Positions 6,863 through 14,283 of a stretch of DNA of 20,246 nucleotides are shown piece by piece (the stretch's first letter is position 1; every line of letters begins with the position of its first letter). The stretch spans positions 1-20,246 of the forward strand of contig CBFHLC010000040.1 in NCBI GenBank assembly GCA_965656605.1, written 5' to 3'. The position numbers and the translations under genes were made by a program. This DNA comes from Litorivicinus sp965656605 (GTDB lineage: Bacteria > Pseudomonadota > Gammaproteobacteria > Pseudomonadales > Litorivicinaceae). The notes below the pieces were generated by a model that saw nothing but the letters and a program-made list of their open reading frames with translations, ran no database searches and was not told the origin of the DNA.

Positions 6863-7282
6863 CTGACCGTCAAGATCGATAGGCCATAGCTGGGTTTGGT
6901 CGGGCTGGCCCTGATCAGCCGCCCACATTTTGGCCATGTAAGGGCTAGCCTCGGATGGTTTAAGCGATGCTTGGCGCAACTGACGGTCTTGAATATCCAC
7001 ATCCAATGGCCGTGGTAGGCGCTTTGAGTCAGGATGCCCACGATCGCGGCCCAAATCGACTTCTAACGCGTTCAGACGCGCTTTCAGATCGGCATCCGAT
7101 AGGATGGTCTCAAAACGGATTAAACCGTTTAAAAAATCCCCCCGCCCGATGACGCCGACCGGCGCCGTCCGAATCATCGGAGAGACGTGCACCACACCAA
7201 ACCATCGAGCCAGCCGCTCGAGCGCTTTGGGAACATTTGTTTCTGGGTCCACATTGCTGCCTAACGAGCACAGTGTCCACAT
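6731..7282 (-). CDS. folK: 6-hydroxymethyl-dihydropterin pyrophosphokinase
   Basis: The 183-residue protein has the HPPK signature: LCSLGSN near the N-terminus, FLNGLIRFET (50-59), and GRDRGHPDSKRL with RPLDVDI (about 78-97), whose two Asp residues (94, 96) bind the magnesium ions. It transfers pyrophosphate from ATP to 6-hydroxymethyl-7,8-dihydropterin on the way to folate. ATG at 7282 has GGAG six bases upstream. It is the last gene of the folE-ubiG-hydrolase-folK string, 21 bases after the hydrolase gene. The C-terminal 43 residues are encoded antisense to the end of folM. The segment LWPIDLDGQ...AVYFDH crosses into that overlap and looks like a real family end, so only the last 25 or so residues may be extra. 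Confidence 0.87.
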   Translation of the reverse strand: MWTLCSLGSNVDPETNVPKALERLARWFGVVHVSPMIRTAPVGVIGRGDFLNGLIRFETILSDADLKARLNALEVDLGRDRGHPDSKRLPRPLDVDIQDRQLRQASLKPSEASPYMAKMWAADQGQPDQTQLWPIDLDGQSLGQEPAAVYFDHRTGQVSVVAQQINRLQDRLQSPFPLQQGMG

Positions 7283-7303
7283 TGTTATCTCCAGGGCTCG
7301 GCC

Positions 7304-8029
7304 CTAGAGCGCCACGGCGAATCCTTGTTCCGCGAGGCTCATATGAGATGCATCAATCGCATCCTGAATTTGAGCTACCTCATCCTCGTAGCTCATGAGT
7401 TTGATTCGTTTTCGAGTGTCCGCGTCATAGCTGTGCAGCATCTGCGACAGGCTCGCGTGTACTGGGTTGGTCTCGTGCATCGTAAAATCGTGCAGGATTA
7501 GCTCAGGCTGAAACCGCGCCACCACCTCGGGCAGCGGCAAGGTATCCCCTGAGTACATCACCCGCTGATTCAAGACCGCGCCAAAGCACAACTTGCCTGG
7601 CGTGTGGCGGGTCTCGAACAGATCAAAGGTGACCTGCCCATGACGAAATTGCTCAGACACCGTGACCACCTCGAAGTAGTCATCTAAACCTCGTGTTCCT
7701 TCGCCGATGCGCCCCATCGAGCCCTGAAGACTGTGTGTCCACAACTCATCGATGAGACGCTCATCGATATACAATACCGGCTTGGCTTGCGCCTGAAACA
7801 TCCGTTGCGAGCCCAAGCGCTCCAACCCATAAATATGATCCGCATGACAGTGCGTAATCCACACTGCATTGATCGAACTCATGTCCTGACCCGCGGCCGC
7901 CAGAGCCCGACCCAACGTATGACCCGCATCAATGAGCATCGTATCGCCGTCCTGCTCGATCAGCGCATTGGTATTGAAGTGTGTCAGCGCATCCGCACTG
8001 CCCACGCCCAACAGGCGCAAACTAGCCAC
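7304..8029 (-). CDS. Metallo-beta-lactamase-fold hydrolase
   Basis: The 241-residue protein has the MBL metal motif THCHADH (H60, H62, D64, H65), then H142 (ETRHTPG), D162 (YSGDT) and a probable H191 (NPVHAS). The N-terminal LLGVGSADAL and the layout resemble RNase Z-like and phosphodiesterase-type members. The last metal His expected near the C-terminus appears to be missing: the strand reads RIKLMSYEDE, where relatives usually have L-x-H. The substrate is unknown. GTG at 8029 overlaps the end of ubiG by eight bases, and folK follows after 21 bases, so it is expressed with GTP cyclohydrolase and folK. A pterin-phosphate hydrolase role is possible but only suggested by context; RNA or cyclic nucleotide substrates are alternatives. 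Confidence 0.8.
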   Translation of the reverse strand: MASLRLLGVGSADALTHFNTNALIEQDGDTMLIDAGHTLGRALAAAGQDMSSINAVWITHCHADHIYGLERLGSQRMFQAQAKPVLYIDERLIDELWTHSLQGSMGRIGEGTRGLDDYFEVVTVSEQFRHGQVTFDLFETRHTPGKLCFGAVLNQRVMYSGDTLPLPEVVARFQPELILHDFTMHETNPVHASLSQMLHSYDADTRKRIKLMSYEDEVAQIQDAIDASHMSLAEQGFAVAL

Positions 8030-8741
8030 GTTGGGCGATACACATGTAGTTCACCAGCGTATGCCAGGTCGTGCTGGCCTTACGTGCGAATGGGTTGAAC
8101 TGAACCCCGGTCATGATCGGGTCAATCATTCCGGCAGCCAACAAATGCCGCTTCAACTCACTGGGTTTAACCAGCTTGTGGTATTCGTGCGTGCCCTTGG
8201 GCAGCAATTTCAGAACGCTTTCGGCTCCAAAAATCGCAATCAACCAAGCGATAGGATTACGGTTAATGGTCGCGACCACTTGGTGCCCACCCGGCCGAAC
8301 CAACGCACTGGTTGTCTTCAAGAACTCGTCCAGATTCGCCACGTGCTCAACCACTTCTAGATTGAGCACCCAGTCGAATGGCTCGACACCCGAGGCCAAT
8401 AGGTCCTCGGCCGATATGCACTGGTAATCGATCTCCAAGCCACTAATGGCGGCATGCCGACGAGCGACCTCGATCGAGCGCGCGGTCACGTCGATTCCGA
8501 CGACTTGGGCACCCGCACGGGTCATGGACTCGCTGGCCAATCCACCGCCGCACCCAATGTCTAAGATCCGAAGGCCTTCAAGCGGCAACGCAGAACCGCC
8601 GCCCATATGTTCAATCAACCAAGCCGCCCGAAAGTCATTCAGCTTGTGCAACGGCCAAAACGGGCCGGCGGGATCCCACCAGCTGTCGGCAAACTGCTCG
8701 AATTTGCGCTGGTCGGCCGGATCGATACTGGGCGCGTTCAT
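8022..8741 (-). CDS. ubiG: Ubiquinone biosynthesis O-methyltransferase
   Basis: The 239-residue class I SAM methyltransferase has the UbiG opening KFEQFADSWWDPAGPFWPLH (13-32), motif I ILDIGCGGGLASE (59-71), the acidic residue of VVGIDV, VEHV, and the UbiG block of INRNPIAW, KLLPKGTHEYHKLVKPSEL. UbiG catalyses both O-methylations of ubiquinone synthesis, at the membrane surface. The usual L-N-P-x-R after the N-terminal motif is LNDFR here. The ATG shares a base with the TAA of folE (TAATG) and the 3' end overlaps the MBL hydrolase gene. In many gammaproteobacteria ubiG sits near gyrA or a phosphatase gene, so its place inside a pterin operon is unusual. The start agrees with the family length of about 240. 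Confidence 0.92.
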   Translation of the reverse strand: MNAPSIDPADQRKFEQFADSWWDPAGPFWPLHKLNDFRAAWLIEHMGGGSALPLEGLRILDIGCGGGLASESMTRAGAQVVGIDVTARSIEVARRHAAISGLEIDYQCISAEDLLASGVEPFDWVLNLEVVEHVANLDEFLKTTSALVRPGGHQVVATINRNPIAWLIAIFGAESVLKLLPKGTHEYHKLVKPSELKRHLLAAGMIDPIMTGVQFNPFARKASTTWHTLVNYMCIAQRG

Positions 8742-9295
8742 TACAGACCTGCTAGGCGCATGAACTCCGAACGTGTGGCTGGGGACTCACGGAACTGTCC
8801 CATCATCACACTGGTGGTCATGTGCGAATTTTGTTTCTCGACGCCGCGCATCATCATGCACATGTGCTTGGATTCGATAATCACCCCAACGCCACGGGCG
8901 CCGGTGACTTCTTCCACGCACTGTGCAATTTGCTTGGTCAGATTTTCTTGGATTTGCAAACGGCGGGCGAACATATCGACGATGCGAGCAAATTTCGAGA
9001 GTCCCAGCACCTTGCCACCGGGCAGATACCCGATATGACATTTACCAACGAATGGCAGCATGTGGTGCTCACACATCGAGTACAGCTCGATGTCACGAAC
9101 CACGACCATCTCGTCATTATCGCTACTGAAAACGGCGTCATTGACCAGATCGGCCAAATCTTGACGGTAGCCCTGGGTTAGAAATTCCATGGCCTTGGCG
9201 GCGCGCTTGGGGGTGTCCAGCAGACCTTCGCGTTCGGGGTCCTCACCTAGATGGGTGAGTAGTTGCCGGTAGAGGCCGGACATTTCTTCAATCAT
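8741..9295 (-). CDS. folE: GTP cyclohydrolase I, type IA
   Basis: The 184-residue protein carries the FolE active site: YSMCEHHMLPF (zinc C75 and H78), GLSKFARIVDMFARRLQIQE, and HMCMMMRGVEKQNSHMTTS with the third zinc ligand C146. It converts GTP to 7,8-dihydroneopterin triphosphate, the entry step for folate and tetrahydromonapterin. I chose ATG 9295 because AGGAG lies five bases upstream and the N-terminus fits the family; the open frame runs on to 9379 but the extra 28 residues are not FolE-like. It is the first gene of its operon and overlaps ubiG by one base (TAATG). Its ribosome site lies inside an 18-base inverted repeat, described separately. Confidence 0.96.
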   Translation of the reverse strand: MIEEMSGLYRQLLTHLGEDPEREGLLDTPKRAAKAMEFLTQGYRQDLADLVNDAVFSSDNDEMVVVRDIELYSMCEHHMLPFVGKCHIGYLPGGKVLGLSKFARIVDMFARRLQIQENLTKQIAQCVEEVTGARGVGVIIESKHMCMMMRGVEKQNSHMTTSVMMGQFRESPATRSEFMRLAGL

Positions 9296-9313
9296 GAAAA
9301 CTCCTGAGTTTTC
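9296..9313 (-). promoter_or_regulatory. Inverted repeat containing the folE ribosome site
   Basis: On the minus strand GAAAACTC, AG, GAGTTTTC is a perfect 8-base inverted repeat with a two-base centre, ending right at the base before the folE ATG. The AGGAG ribosome site lies across its centre and right arm. As RNA it could fold into a short A/U-rich hairpin that covers the ribosome site; as DNA it could be an operator. Too short and weak in G/C to be a terminator, and the run of T expected after a terminator is absent. Confidence 0.4.
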
Positions 9314-9347
9314 GAGTACTAGAGAATGCCGATCCTTGGCTGTAGCG

Positions 9348-9728
9348 TTAAGAGTGGGGGGTGCGAGAACCCATTGCAAGTAATTTACCTACAACCCTGC
9401 CTAATGGACCACGGAATCGAGCGAACGCACGATAGAAAAGTCGACCCATCGGTGCAACCCAAGGGTGCTCAGCAAATCCAACAAAGCGGTAACCGGCTGC
9501 GCGCCACATTTTCAGGTTGGCCTCATACCCTTGGTAGACTCGCCCGCTCTCATCCACCCAATGCAACCAGTATTGAGCCTCCTCAACATCAACTTGCAGG
9601 ACCGAAGGATCAAAGCCTGGCTGTGTCACATCCACAAAATCGAATTCTACGCCCTTGCGTTTCAGGCTGTTGATCTCGAGGTTGCACAACGGACATCCAC
9701 CGTCGTGAAAAACCCTAGCTCGGGTCAC
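9348..9728 (-). CDS. DCC-family (DUF393) thiol-disulfide protein
   Basis: The 126-residue protein begins MTRARVFHDGGCPLCNLEI, with the D-x-x-C-P-x-C motif that names the DCC family, and has the family's later segment QYWLHWVDESGRVYQGYEA. The motif resembles thioredoxin-fold redox centres; the biochemical role of the family is not established. A hydrophobic, basic C-terminal half (APMGRLFYRAFARFRGPLGRVVGKLL) may touch the membrane. The GTG start lies within the end of msrB (14-base overlap), so it is probably cotranslated with methionine sulfoxide reductase, which fits a thiol redox role. It is followed by 52 bases and then folE, in the same direction. Confidence 0.82.
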   Translation of the reverse strand: MTRARVFHDGGCPLCNLEINSLKRKGVEFDFVDVTQPGFDPSVLQVDVEEAQYWLHWVDESGRVYQGYEANLKMWRAAGYRFVGFAEHPWVAPMGRLFYRAFARFRGPLGRVVGKLLAMGSRTPHS

Positions 9729-10101
9729 GGTTAAGACGCAGTGCCGCCGAGTTCATGCAGTAGCGCAATCCGGTCGGTTGTGGGCCGTCTTCAAATACGT
9801 GACCTAAGTGCGCATCGCATTCGCCGCACACAATCTCGGTCCGCGGGCGCAAGAACAAACTCCGATCCGACTTTTCCCCGACTGCGTCAGGCGCCACCGG
9901 TTCAAAGAAACTGGGCCATCCGGTGCCTGAATCGTACTTGGCATTCGCATCAAACAACGCCTTGTCACAGCAGATGCAGTGGTACACCCCTGGGTCTTTG
10001 CAGTCGTTGTATTCATTATTAAACGGACGCTCGGTCCCGCCCTTTTGCGTCACCTTCCATTGCAGGTCGGTTAGCCGTTGTTTCAGCTCGTTTTTATCCA
10101 T
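9715..10101 (-). CDS. msrB: Peptide methionine-(R)-S-oxide reductase
   Basis: The 128-residue protein has the MsrB fold: GTERPFNNEYND (22-33), a structural zinc site from two C-x2-C pairs (C42/C45 in HCICC and C92/C95 in VCGECD), SGTGWPSFFEPV (58-70), GHVFEDGPQPTGLRYC, and the catalytic Cys115 in RYCMNSAAL. It reduces the R epimer of methionine sulfoxide in oxidised proteins. There is no signal peptide, so it is cytoplasmic. ATG 10101 matches the family N-terminus. It stands divergent from htpX across 77 bases and overlaps the DCC-family gene downstream. Confidence 0.96.
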   Translation of the reverse strand: MDKNELKQRLTDLQWKVTQKGGTERPFNNEYNDCKDPGVYHCICCDKALFDANAKYDSGTGWPSFFEPVAPDAVGEKSDRSLFLRPRTEIVCGECDAHLGHVFEDGPQPTGLRYCMNSAALRLNRDPS

Positions 10102-10124
10102 ACTCGATAGTTAGGGGTCAGGGA

Positions 10125-10152
10125 TTGAAACCCAAGGGGTTCGACGCGATCT
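10125..10152 (+). promoter_or_regulatory. Possible heat-shock (sigma-32-type) promoter for htpX
   Basis: TTGAAA at 10125-10130, 14 bases, then CGCGATCT at 10145-10152. The sigma-32 consensus is CTTGAAA, 13-14 bases, CCCCATnT; the -35 core matches fully and the -10 matches at five of its seven fixed positions. Transcription would start near 10159, ahead of the ribosome site GGAGGA at 10168-10173. htpX is a heat-shock gene in E. coli, which is why I looked; chance resemblance is possible. Confidence 0.3.
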
Positions 10153-10178
10153 ATAAGGCGAATTTATGGAGGAATCAG

Positions 10179-11063
10179 ATGTTACGCATCGTTTTATTTT
10201 TATTGACCAACTTGGCCGTTGTCGCGGTCGCGTTCGTCACGCTGTCGCTACTGGGATTTCAGGGCTACCTGAGTTCCAACGGCGTGGATCTGCAATTAGG
10301 GTCCTTGCTGGTCTTTTGTTTTGTGTTCGGAATGGCCGGCTCAGTCGTCAGTCTGCTGCTATCAAAATTCATGGCCAAACGTGGGACTGGAACGCGGATC
10401 ATTGAAACCCCTGCCAACGAGCAAGAGCGCTGGTTAGTCGAAACCACCCGTGAATTGGCTGAACAGGCGGGTATTGGCATGCCCGAGGTCGGGATTTTCC
10501 CTAGCCAAGTCAGTAACGCCTTTGCAACGGGGTGGAACCGAAACAACGCGTTGGTCGCGGTCAGCCAAGGTCTATTAGATCGGTTTTCTAAGGATGAGGC
10601 CCGTGCGGTCATGGCCCACGAGATCGGACACGTGGCGAACGGTGACATGATCACATTGGCGCTGGTGCAGGGTGTCGTGAACACCTTTGTGATGTTTTTT
10701 GCCCGCATCATCGGACACACCATTGACCGCGTCGTCTTTAAAACGGAACGCGGTCATGGGATCGGTTTTTATATCGTGACCTTTGTCGCCGAGATCATCC
10801 TGGGCATTTTGGCCAGCATGATTGTGTTCTGGTTCAGCCGACGCCGAGAGTTCCGCGCCGACGTGGCCGGGGCTCAGTTAGCTAACCCACAGGCCATGAT
10901 CGGAGCATTGATGCGCCTTAAGGCCGAGGCAGGCCTGCCGACGGATATGCCAGACACCCTAACGGCCTTTGGCATCCGAACCGGACAAAGCAAGTTCGGT
11001 GCGCTGTTTGCCTCGCACCCGCCGCTGGACGATCGGATCCGCGCGCTGCAGGCGGCTCGCTAG
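10179..11063 (+). CDS. htpX: Membrane zinc metalloprotease HtpX
   Basis: The 294-residue protein is an M48 protease of the inner membrane, close in length to E. coli HtpX (293). Two N-terminal membrane segments (about 3-25 and 41-62), the zinc motif HEIGH (147-151) with E224 as third ligand in RREFRADVAGA, and further hydrophobic stretches at about 165-180 and 197-219 are visible. HtpX degrades misfolded membrane proteins together with FtsH. ATG 10179 is chosen because GGAGGA stands five bases upstream; the frame extends to 10125 but without a ribosome site. It converges on metZ, and the two TAG stops share CTAG at 11060-11063. Confidence 0.96.
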   Translation: MLRIVLFLLTNLAVVAVAFVTLSLLGFQGYLSSNGVDLQLGSLLVFCFVFGMAGSVVSLLLSKFMAKRGTGTRIIETPANEQERWLVETTRELAEQAGIGMPEVGIFPSQVSNAFATGWNRNNALVAVSQGLLDRFSKDEARAVMAHEIGHVANGDMITLALVQGVVNTFVMFFARIIGHTIDRVVFKTERGHGIGFYIVTFVAEIILGILASMIVFWFSRRREFRADVAGAQLANPQAMIGALMRLKAEAGLPTDMPDTLTAFGIRTGQSKFGALFASHPPLDDRIRALQAAR

Positions 11064-12265
11064 AGCGCCGACAACCCTTTGGATAGGTCAGCGATCAAAT
11101 CGCTGGCCGACTCCAACCCAACTGACAGTCGAATCAGACCGGGGTTAATGCCCGCATCCAAGCGTTGTTCTTCACTGAGACGGCCATGAGTGGTGGTTGA
11201 GGGATGTGTAATGGTGGTTCGGGTATCCCCTAGATTTCCAGTCAAACTGCACAGCTGAGTCGCGTCAATCACGCTCCAGGCACCTTCTTGGCCGCCCTTG
11301 ACTTCAAAACTCAGCACCGCGCCAAAATCAGATTGCTGCTGCTTGGCCAGTTCGTGCCCGGGATGCGACGGCAATCCACTGTAATACACCGCCTGAACCT
11401 GCGGCTGCTGCTGCAACCACTCAGCGACTTGCATCGCGGTGGCGCTTTGAGCGCGCATCCGGATCTCTAGCGTCTCTAACCCTTTCAGGAACACCCAGGC
11501 GTTGAAGGCACTCATGCTGGGGCCGCCGGAGCGCATGAACAAATAGATAGGCTCCATGTCGGCTTCACTGCCACAAATCGCACCGCCCACTGCACGGCCC
11601 TGCCCATCCAAGAACTTGGTCGCACTGTGACTGACGATATCCGCGCCCAGCTCTAGCGGACGCTGCAACGCAGGCGTACAAAAACAGTTATCCACGACCA
11701 GCTTGGCATCGACAGCGTGCACAATATCGGCAACCGCACGTATATCCACCACTTCGCAGCGCGGATTGGTGGGTGTCTCTAAGTAGGCCAGCTTGGTACC
11801 CGGCGTCATCGCAGCACGCCATGCATCCAGATCAAACGGATCGACGGTGACCACTTCTACGCCAAATTTGCCGAAATACTTGGTCCACAGATTTAACGTG
11901 CTGCCAAACACGGCCTGCGAGCAAACAATCCGATCACCGGCTTGCAGATGCGCCATTCCCAACGCCAAGGTGGCAGCCATGCCACTGGCGGTGGCGATGC
12001 AACGCTCGGCGCCCTCTAGGCTGGCTAGGCGCTCTTCAAAGGCCTGCACCGTGGGATTGTCAAAGCGGCTATAGACGTTATCGCCACTTTCATCGACAAA
12101 GGCCGCCTTGGCGCGCTCTGCGTTGGGGAAGGTGAACGACGAGGTCATGAACATCGCCTCGGCGTGTTCACCCTCTTCAGTGCGTCGATGGCCAGCGCGC
12201 ACCGCACGCGTGGAAAACTCGCCCTCGCCTGTGGCCTGCTGCTGGGCTATGTCACGTGAATTCAC
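11060..12265 (-). CDS. metZ: O-succinylhomoserine sulfhydrylase
   Basis: The 401-residue protein is a Cys/Met metabolism PLP enzyme with YSRFDNPTVQAFEERLASLE (65-84), ATASGMAA (91-98), VVDNCFCTPALQ, and the PLP lysine K217 in SHSATKFLDGQG. The position next to purF and the N-terminal pattern are typical of MetZ, which makes homocysteine from O-succinylhomoserine and sulfide. Cystathionine gamma-synthase (MetB) or another relative is the alternative, judged less likely from context. GTG 12265 overlaps the purF stop as GTGA, so it is translated with purF. It is the last gene of the long minus-strand string. Confidence 0.9.
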   Translation of the reverse strand: MNSRDIAQQQATGEGEFSTRAVRAGHRRTEEGEHAEAMFMTSSFTFPNAERAKAAFVDESGDNVYSRFDNPTVQAFEERLASLEGAERCIATASGMAATLALGMAHLQAGDRIVCSQAVFGSTLNLWTKYFGKFGVEVVTVDPFDLDAWRAAMTPGTKLAYLETPTNPRCEVVDIRAVADIVHAVDAKLVVDNCFCTPALQRPLELGADIVSHSATKFLDGQGRAVGGAICGSEADMEPIYLFMRSGGPSMSAFNAWVFLKGLETLEIRMRAQSATAMQVAEWLQQQPQVQAVYYSGLPSHPGHELAKQQQSDFGAVLSFEVKGGQEGAWSVIDATQLCSLTGNLGDTRTTITHPSTTTHGRLSEEQRLDAGINPGLIRLSVGLESASDLIADLSKGLSAL

Positions 12266-13779
12266 GTGCCATTCCGTAAGGAAATATGTTCAACCTCGTC
12301 ATCGCCGTCGCGCTCTTGTTTGGCAGAGTCGTTGCGACGTCGATCCAACTCGTCTAGATAATCCAAATCGATACCGGCGGTCACGTACTGACCATCAAAT
12401 ACCGAGGCTTCAAAGGTTTTAATGTCGGGATTGCACTCCAACACGGCCTCTTTCAGATCGTCCAAGGTCTGATAAATCAAACCGTCGGCGCCCAACAACT
12501 CAGCAATCTCGTCGTTGGTACGATCATGGGCAATCAGCTCGGTGCGGCTGGGCATGTCGATGCCGTAAACGTTGGGGAAACGAACCGGCGGCGCAGCGCT
12601 GGCAAAGTACACCTTGGTCGCTCCGTTTTCGCGGGCCAACTCAACAATCTGGCGAGACGTGGTTCCGCGCACAATCGAATCATCAATCAACAAGACCGAG
12701 CGGCCTTCGAATTCATGACGAACCGGATTGAGTTTCTGGCGAACCGATTTTTTGCGCTCGGTCTGGCCGGGCATGATAAAGGTCCGTCCGATGTAGCGGT
12801 TTTTCACGAAGCCTTCGCGGTAATCCACGCCCAACTCACGTGCCGTTTCGAGTGCGATCGGACGAGAGGTATCCGGAATTGGAATCACGGCATCGATCTG
12901 CACGCCTTTCATTTGTTCAGCGATCTGCTTGGCCAGCTTTTTACCCATGTTCAAACGCGCGTCGTACACGTTAATGCCGTCAATCACGCTGTCTGGCCGA
13001 CTGAGGTAGACAAATTCAAACAGGCACGGGTTTAACTCGGGTGAGTCGACACAGATCTGGGTGTGCAACTGGCCGTTCTCGTCCACCATCAAAGCCTCAC
13101 CGGGCTCAAGGTCTCGGATCAACTCGAATCCTGCGGTAGACAGCGCGACTGACTCACTGGCGACCATATATTCCGTCACACCTTCGTGCTCACGCTTACC
13201 AAACACCAGAGGACGAATGCCGTTGGGGTCACGGAAGGCCAACATGCCATGACCCGAAATCAGTGCGACCACCGCGTAGGCGCCCTTGCAGCGACGGTGA
13301 ACCTCGGCGACCGCTTCAAAAAAGTCATTCGGCGAGGGTTCCAGCTTGCCCAAAATCTGCAGATGGTGAGCCAGCACGTTCAGCAAAGCTTCAGAGTCTG
13401 AGCTGGTATTGATGTGGCGCAGATCCGCCTCGTACAGCGACTTCAGCAACTCATGTGTGTTGGTCAGATTGCCGTTGTGTGCCAGACAGATCCCGTAGGG
13501 GCTGTTTACGTAGAAGGGTTGCGACTCGGCTGAGGACGCCGATCCGGCCGTAGGATAACGGCAGTGGCCGATGCCCATGTTACCGATCAAGTTCCGCATA
13601 TGACGGGTGCGAAAAACATCGCGCACCAAGCCGTTGTCCTTGCGCAGGTGCAGGTGCCCTTCCTTGTCCTCGGTCACGATTCCTGCCGCATCCTGACCCC
13701 GGTGCTGCAAGACGGTTAACGCGTCATACAACTCTTGGTTAACTGGACCGTTTCCGTACATTCCTACGATGCCACACAC
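12262..13779 (-). CDS. purF: Amidophosphoribosyltransferase
   Basis: The 505-residue protein starts with the class II glutaminase end (M)CGIVGMYGN, where Cys2 becomes the N-terminal nucleophile after Met removal; this fixes the GTG start at 13779. GHCRYPTAGS and LAHNGNLTNT complete the glutaminase domain. The phosphoribosyltransferase domain has VLLIDDSIVRGTTS as PRPP loop (about 365-378). PurF makes 5-phosphoribosylamine from PRPP and glutamine, the first committed purine step. The four-base gap to cvpA with AAGGAG upstream supports the start. No iron-sulfur-type C-terminal cysteines of the Bacillus class are evident, so it is of the E. coli type. Confidence 0.97.
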   Translation of the reverse strand: MCGIVGMYGNGPVNQELYDALTVLQHRGQDAAGIVTEDKEGHLHLRKDNGLVRDVFRTRHMRNLIGNMGIGHCRYPTAGSASSAESQPFYVNSPYGICLAHNGNLTNTHELLKSLYEADLRHINTSSDSEALLNVLAHHLQILGKLEPSPNDFFEAVAEVHRRCKGAYAVVALISGHGMLAFRDPNGIRPLVFGKREHEGVTEYMVASESVALSTAGFELIRDLEPGEALMVDENGQLHTQICVDSPELNPCLFEFVYLSRPDSVIDGINVYDARLNMGKKLAKQIAEQMKGVQIDAVIPIPDTSRPIALETARELGVDYREGFVKNRYIGRTFIMPGQTERKKSVRQKLNPVRHEFEGRSVLLIDDSIVRGTTSRQIVELARENGATKVYFASAAPPVRFPNVYGIDMPSRTELIAHDRTNDEIAELLGADGLIYQTLDDLKEAVLECNPDIKTFEASVFDGQYVTAGIDLDYLDELDRRRNDSAKQERDGDDEVEHISLRNGT

Positions 13780-13783
13780 GTGC

Positions 13784-14269
13784 CTATAACTCCTTCAAGG
13801 GGGATCCATCCCACAATGTCGCGACTGACCACTCGGCCAGGTCGATAAATTTTGGAACCAACTGCGAGTCTGCAAACCACAGATCGCTTCTAAACGGGCT
13901 GATATTGACCAAGGCCACTAGAACCGTGACCAACAAGGCACCTCGGGCTGCGCCAAACACCATGCCTAGCAGTCGATCAGTCATGGTCAAGCCCGTGGCC
14001 GCGACTAGAGCGCCCAAGGCCCAGCGCACCACGGCACCCAATATCAATATGCTGATAAAAATCCCGGCCATCGCCGCAATCTTTAAGTAAAAAGGATTCT
14101 CGATCACACCGACCAAAAAAGGTTCGGCCTTGGGCGCTAGCATTCGGGCGCCGAAAAATGCAATCACCCAGGCACCCAGCGACAGGGCCTCTTTGATCAA
14201 ACCCTTGGTCAGGCTCATTAGAGTGCTGATTCCGATGATCGCCAGAATCACATAATCAAACTCTGTCAT
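13784..14269 (-). CDS. cvpA: CvpA family inner-membrane protein
   Basis: The 161-residue protein has about four membrane helices: DYVILAIIGISTLMSLTKGL (4-23), a second after LGAWVIAFFGARML, a third around IAAMAGIFISILILGAVV, and a fourth around GALLVTVLVALVNI. TMTDRLLGMVFGAARGALL is the CvpA hallmark. CvpA was named for colicin V production in E. coli and is thought to support envelope homeostasis; the molecular role is not settled. Position directly before purF is conserved widely. It follows the SPOR-domain gene by 14 bases. Confidence 0.94.
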   Translation of the reverse strand: MTEFDYVILAIIGISTLMSLTKGLIKEALSLGAWVIAFFGARMLAPKAEPFLVGVIENPFYLKIAAMAGIFISILILGAVVRWALGALVAATGLTMTDRLLGMVFGAARGALLVTVLVALVNISPFRSDLWFADSQLVPKFIDLAEWSVATLWDGSPLKEL

Positions 14270-14283
14270 TTAGCATCCTGCAT

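Noticed and set aside
12526..13035. A 169-codon plus-strand frame opposite purF
   Set aside because: purF is complete and conserved over the same bases; the frame shows no recognisable domain.
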